The notes under the pieces: generated by a model
The model's input: the letters and a program-made list of their open reading frames with translations, nothing else
Databases searched by the model: none
What the model was told of the DNA's origin: nothing
Position numbers and translations under genes: made by a program
Source: Flavobacteriaceae bacterium GSB9
GTDB lineage: Bacteria; Bacteroidota; Bacteroidia; Flavobacteriales; Flavobacteriaceae
NCBI GenBank assembly: GCA_022749295.1
Contig: CP062007.1
Location: 1,178,001 to 1,242,000 of the forward strand
DNA length: 64,000 nt
Direction of reading: 5' to 3'
In this document: piece by piece, positions 63,559 through 64,000 of the stretch
How the letters are laid out: each line of letters begins with the position of its first letter
Numbering within the stretch: the first letter of the stretch is position 1

Positions 63559-64000
63559 TCACTTAATTATAATACTTTCAATCGTAGTTGTAACGGCAGA
63601 CAAGTCTTCAATATCTGCAGCCAAACCAAAAATATCGATAGTGAATACGATAGGTCCAGAAACATCTGTACCCGGTGTAAACGTTACCGTATAAGTACCA
63701 TCTCCTGTAATTGTAGTATCCCCACTATTTTTAGTGCCTTCACCCCAATAACCAAAAGCCCATCCATCAGATGCAAATTGATAATCTGCAGTATAAGTTC
63801 CGGCAGCTTCACTTGTTAGGCTAATACCTGAAAGGGTGAATGTAATTTCCATGCTATCACCAAATGCAATATCCGCTGGGTTGATTGGTGGATCTGTAAA
63901 TGTTGGTCCAAACTCATTGAAGAATTCTATCCTGAAGTTTCCATTACCTTCCAAATCGCCGTAGGCCAATTTTGAATTATCAACAGCGACCTCTTTTCCT
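63559..64000 (-). CDS. C-terminal part of a probable glycan-binding surface protein
   Basis: The frame enters from the right edge (residues GKEVAVDNSKLAYGD at the border) and ends with TGA at 63559; 146 codons are seen. An apparent start at 63969 is a TTG inside the frame and is not used. The visible part is beta-rich and aromatic (GNGNFRIEFFNEFG, YQFASDGWAFGYWGEG, DGTYTVTFTPG) like carbohydrate-binding immunoglobulin-fold domains. Its place directly before the enzyme genes is where surface glycan-binding (SGBP/SusE-like) genes lie. The exact family is unknown. Confidence 0.65.
   Translation of the reverse strand, partial: GKEVAVDNSKLAYGDLEGNGNFRIEFFNEFGPTFTDPPINPADIAFGDSMEITFTLSGISLTSEAAGTYTADYQFASDGWAFGYWGEGTKNSGDTTITGDGTYTVTFTPGTDVSGPIVFTIDIFGLAADIEDLSAVTTTIESIIIK

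Noticed and set aside
63526-63819. 97-residue plus-strand ORF at the right edge
   Set aside because: Antisense to the right-edge protein frame, which continues through the window border and ends at a terminator.

Overview
The window is AT-rich chromosomal DNA from a member of the Bacteroidota, most likely a (probably marine) Flavobacteriaceae species. The evidence is a type IX secretion sorting domain on a leucine-rich-repeat protein, many promoter boxes of the Bacteroidota form TAnnTTTG, several ECF sigma modules, lipoprotein-rich glycan degradation genes, and many flavobacterial families (DUF1015, DUF2911, DUF3857, fasciclin, deoxynucleoside kinase). I cannot name genus or species from sequence alone.

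Layout. 1-6.9 kb: adenine deaminase (cut by the left edge), tilS, an unknown HTH-like protein, pabB, an aldose epimerase-like protein, a DEAD-box-type helicase and an S1/P1 nuclease. 6.9-14.3 kb: outer-membrane barrel, GH63-type glucosidase, an ECF sigma - 59-residue protein - MscS operon, and a T9SS-sorted LRR protein. 14.4-18.2 kb: lpdA, dodecin, smpB, an NTF2-like protein, pcm. 18.4-28.0 kb: a rightward series of housekeeping and stress genes (oxidoreductase, 3-hydroxyacyl-CoA dehydrogenase, DUF1015, YggS, exonuclease-GIY-YIG fusion, DUF3857, K+ channel with zinc ribbon, miaA). 28.0-30.7 kb: sigma factor / probable anti-sigma / charged envelope protein operon. 30.8-48.8 kb: DUF2911, meaB, PAP2, MATE, an NMO-DUF1835-mnmA operon, fasciclin lipoprotein, MORN protein, yidC-pyrG, tRNA-Tyr, deoxynucleoside kinase, App1 and MgtC-type proteins, Ca2+/Na+ antiporter. 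48.8-49.6 kb: a gene-poor gap that holds two likely microprotein genes. 49.6-64 kb: a leftward polysaccharide utilization locus.

The polysaccharide locus is the main accessory region. Seven tightly spaced or overlapping genes encode exported GH31, GH97, GH3, GH5 (with a BACON domain), GH42 and GH29 enzymes and a SASA-type esterase. A cut gene at the right edge looks like a glycan-binding surface protein. Together these activities fit stepwise removal of acetyl, fucosyl, galactosyl and xylosyl groups and backbone cleavage of a fucosylated xyloglucan-type hemicellulose. The SusC/SusD pair is expected just past the right edge.

Other points of interest: miaA has no ATG/GTG/TTG start; a 50-residue and a 19-residue ORF occupy the 49 kb gap, the latter with its own promoter and terminator; an orphan plus-strand terminator near 35.0 kb suggests a small RNA; a REP-like palindrome lies directly before yidC; and several genes have promoter boxes so close to the start codon that their mRNAs may be leaderless. 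No CRISPR array, prophage, transposase or rRNA was seen.
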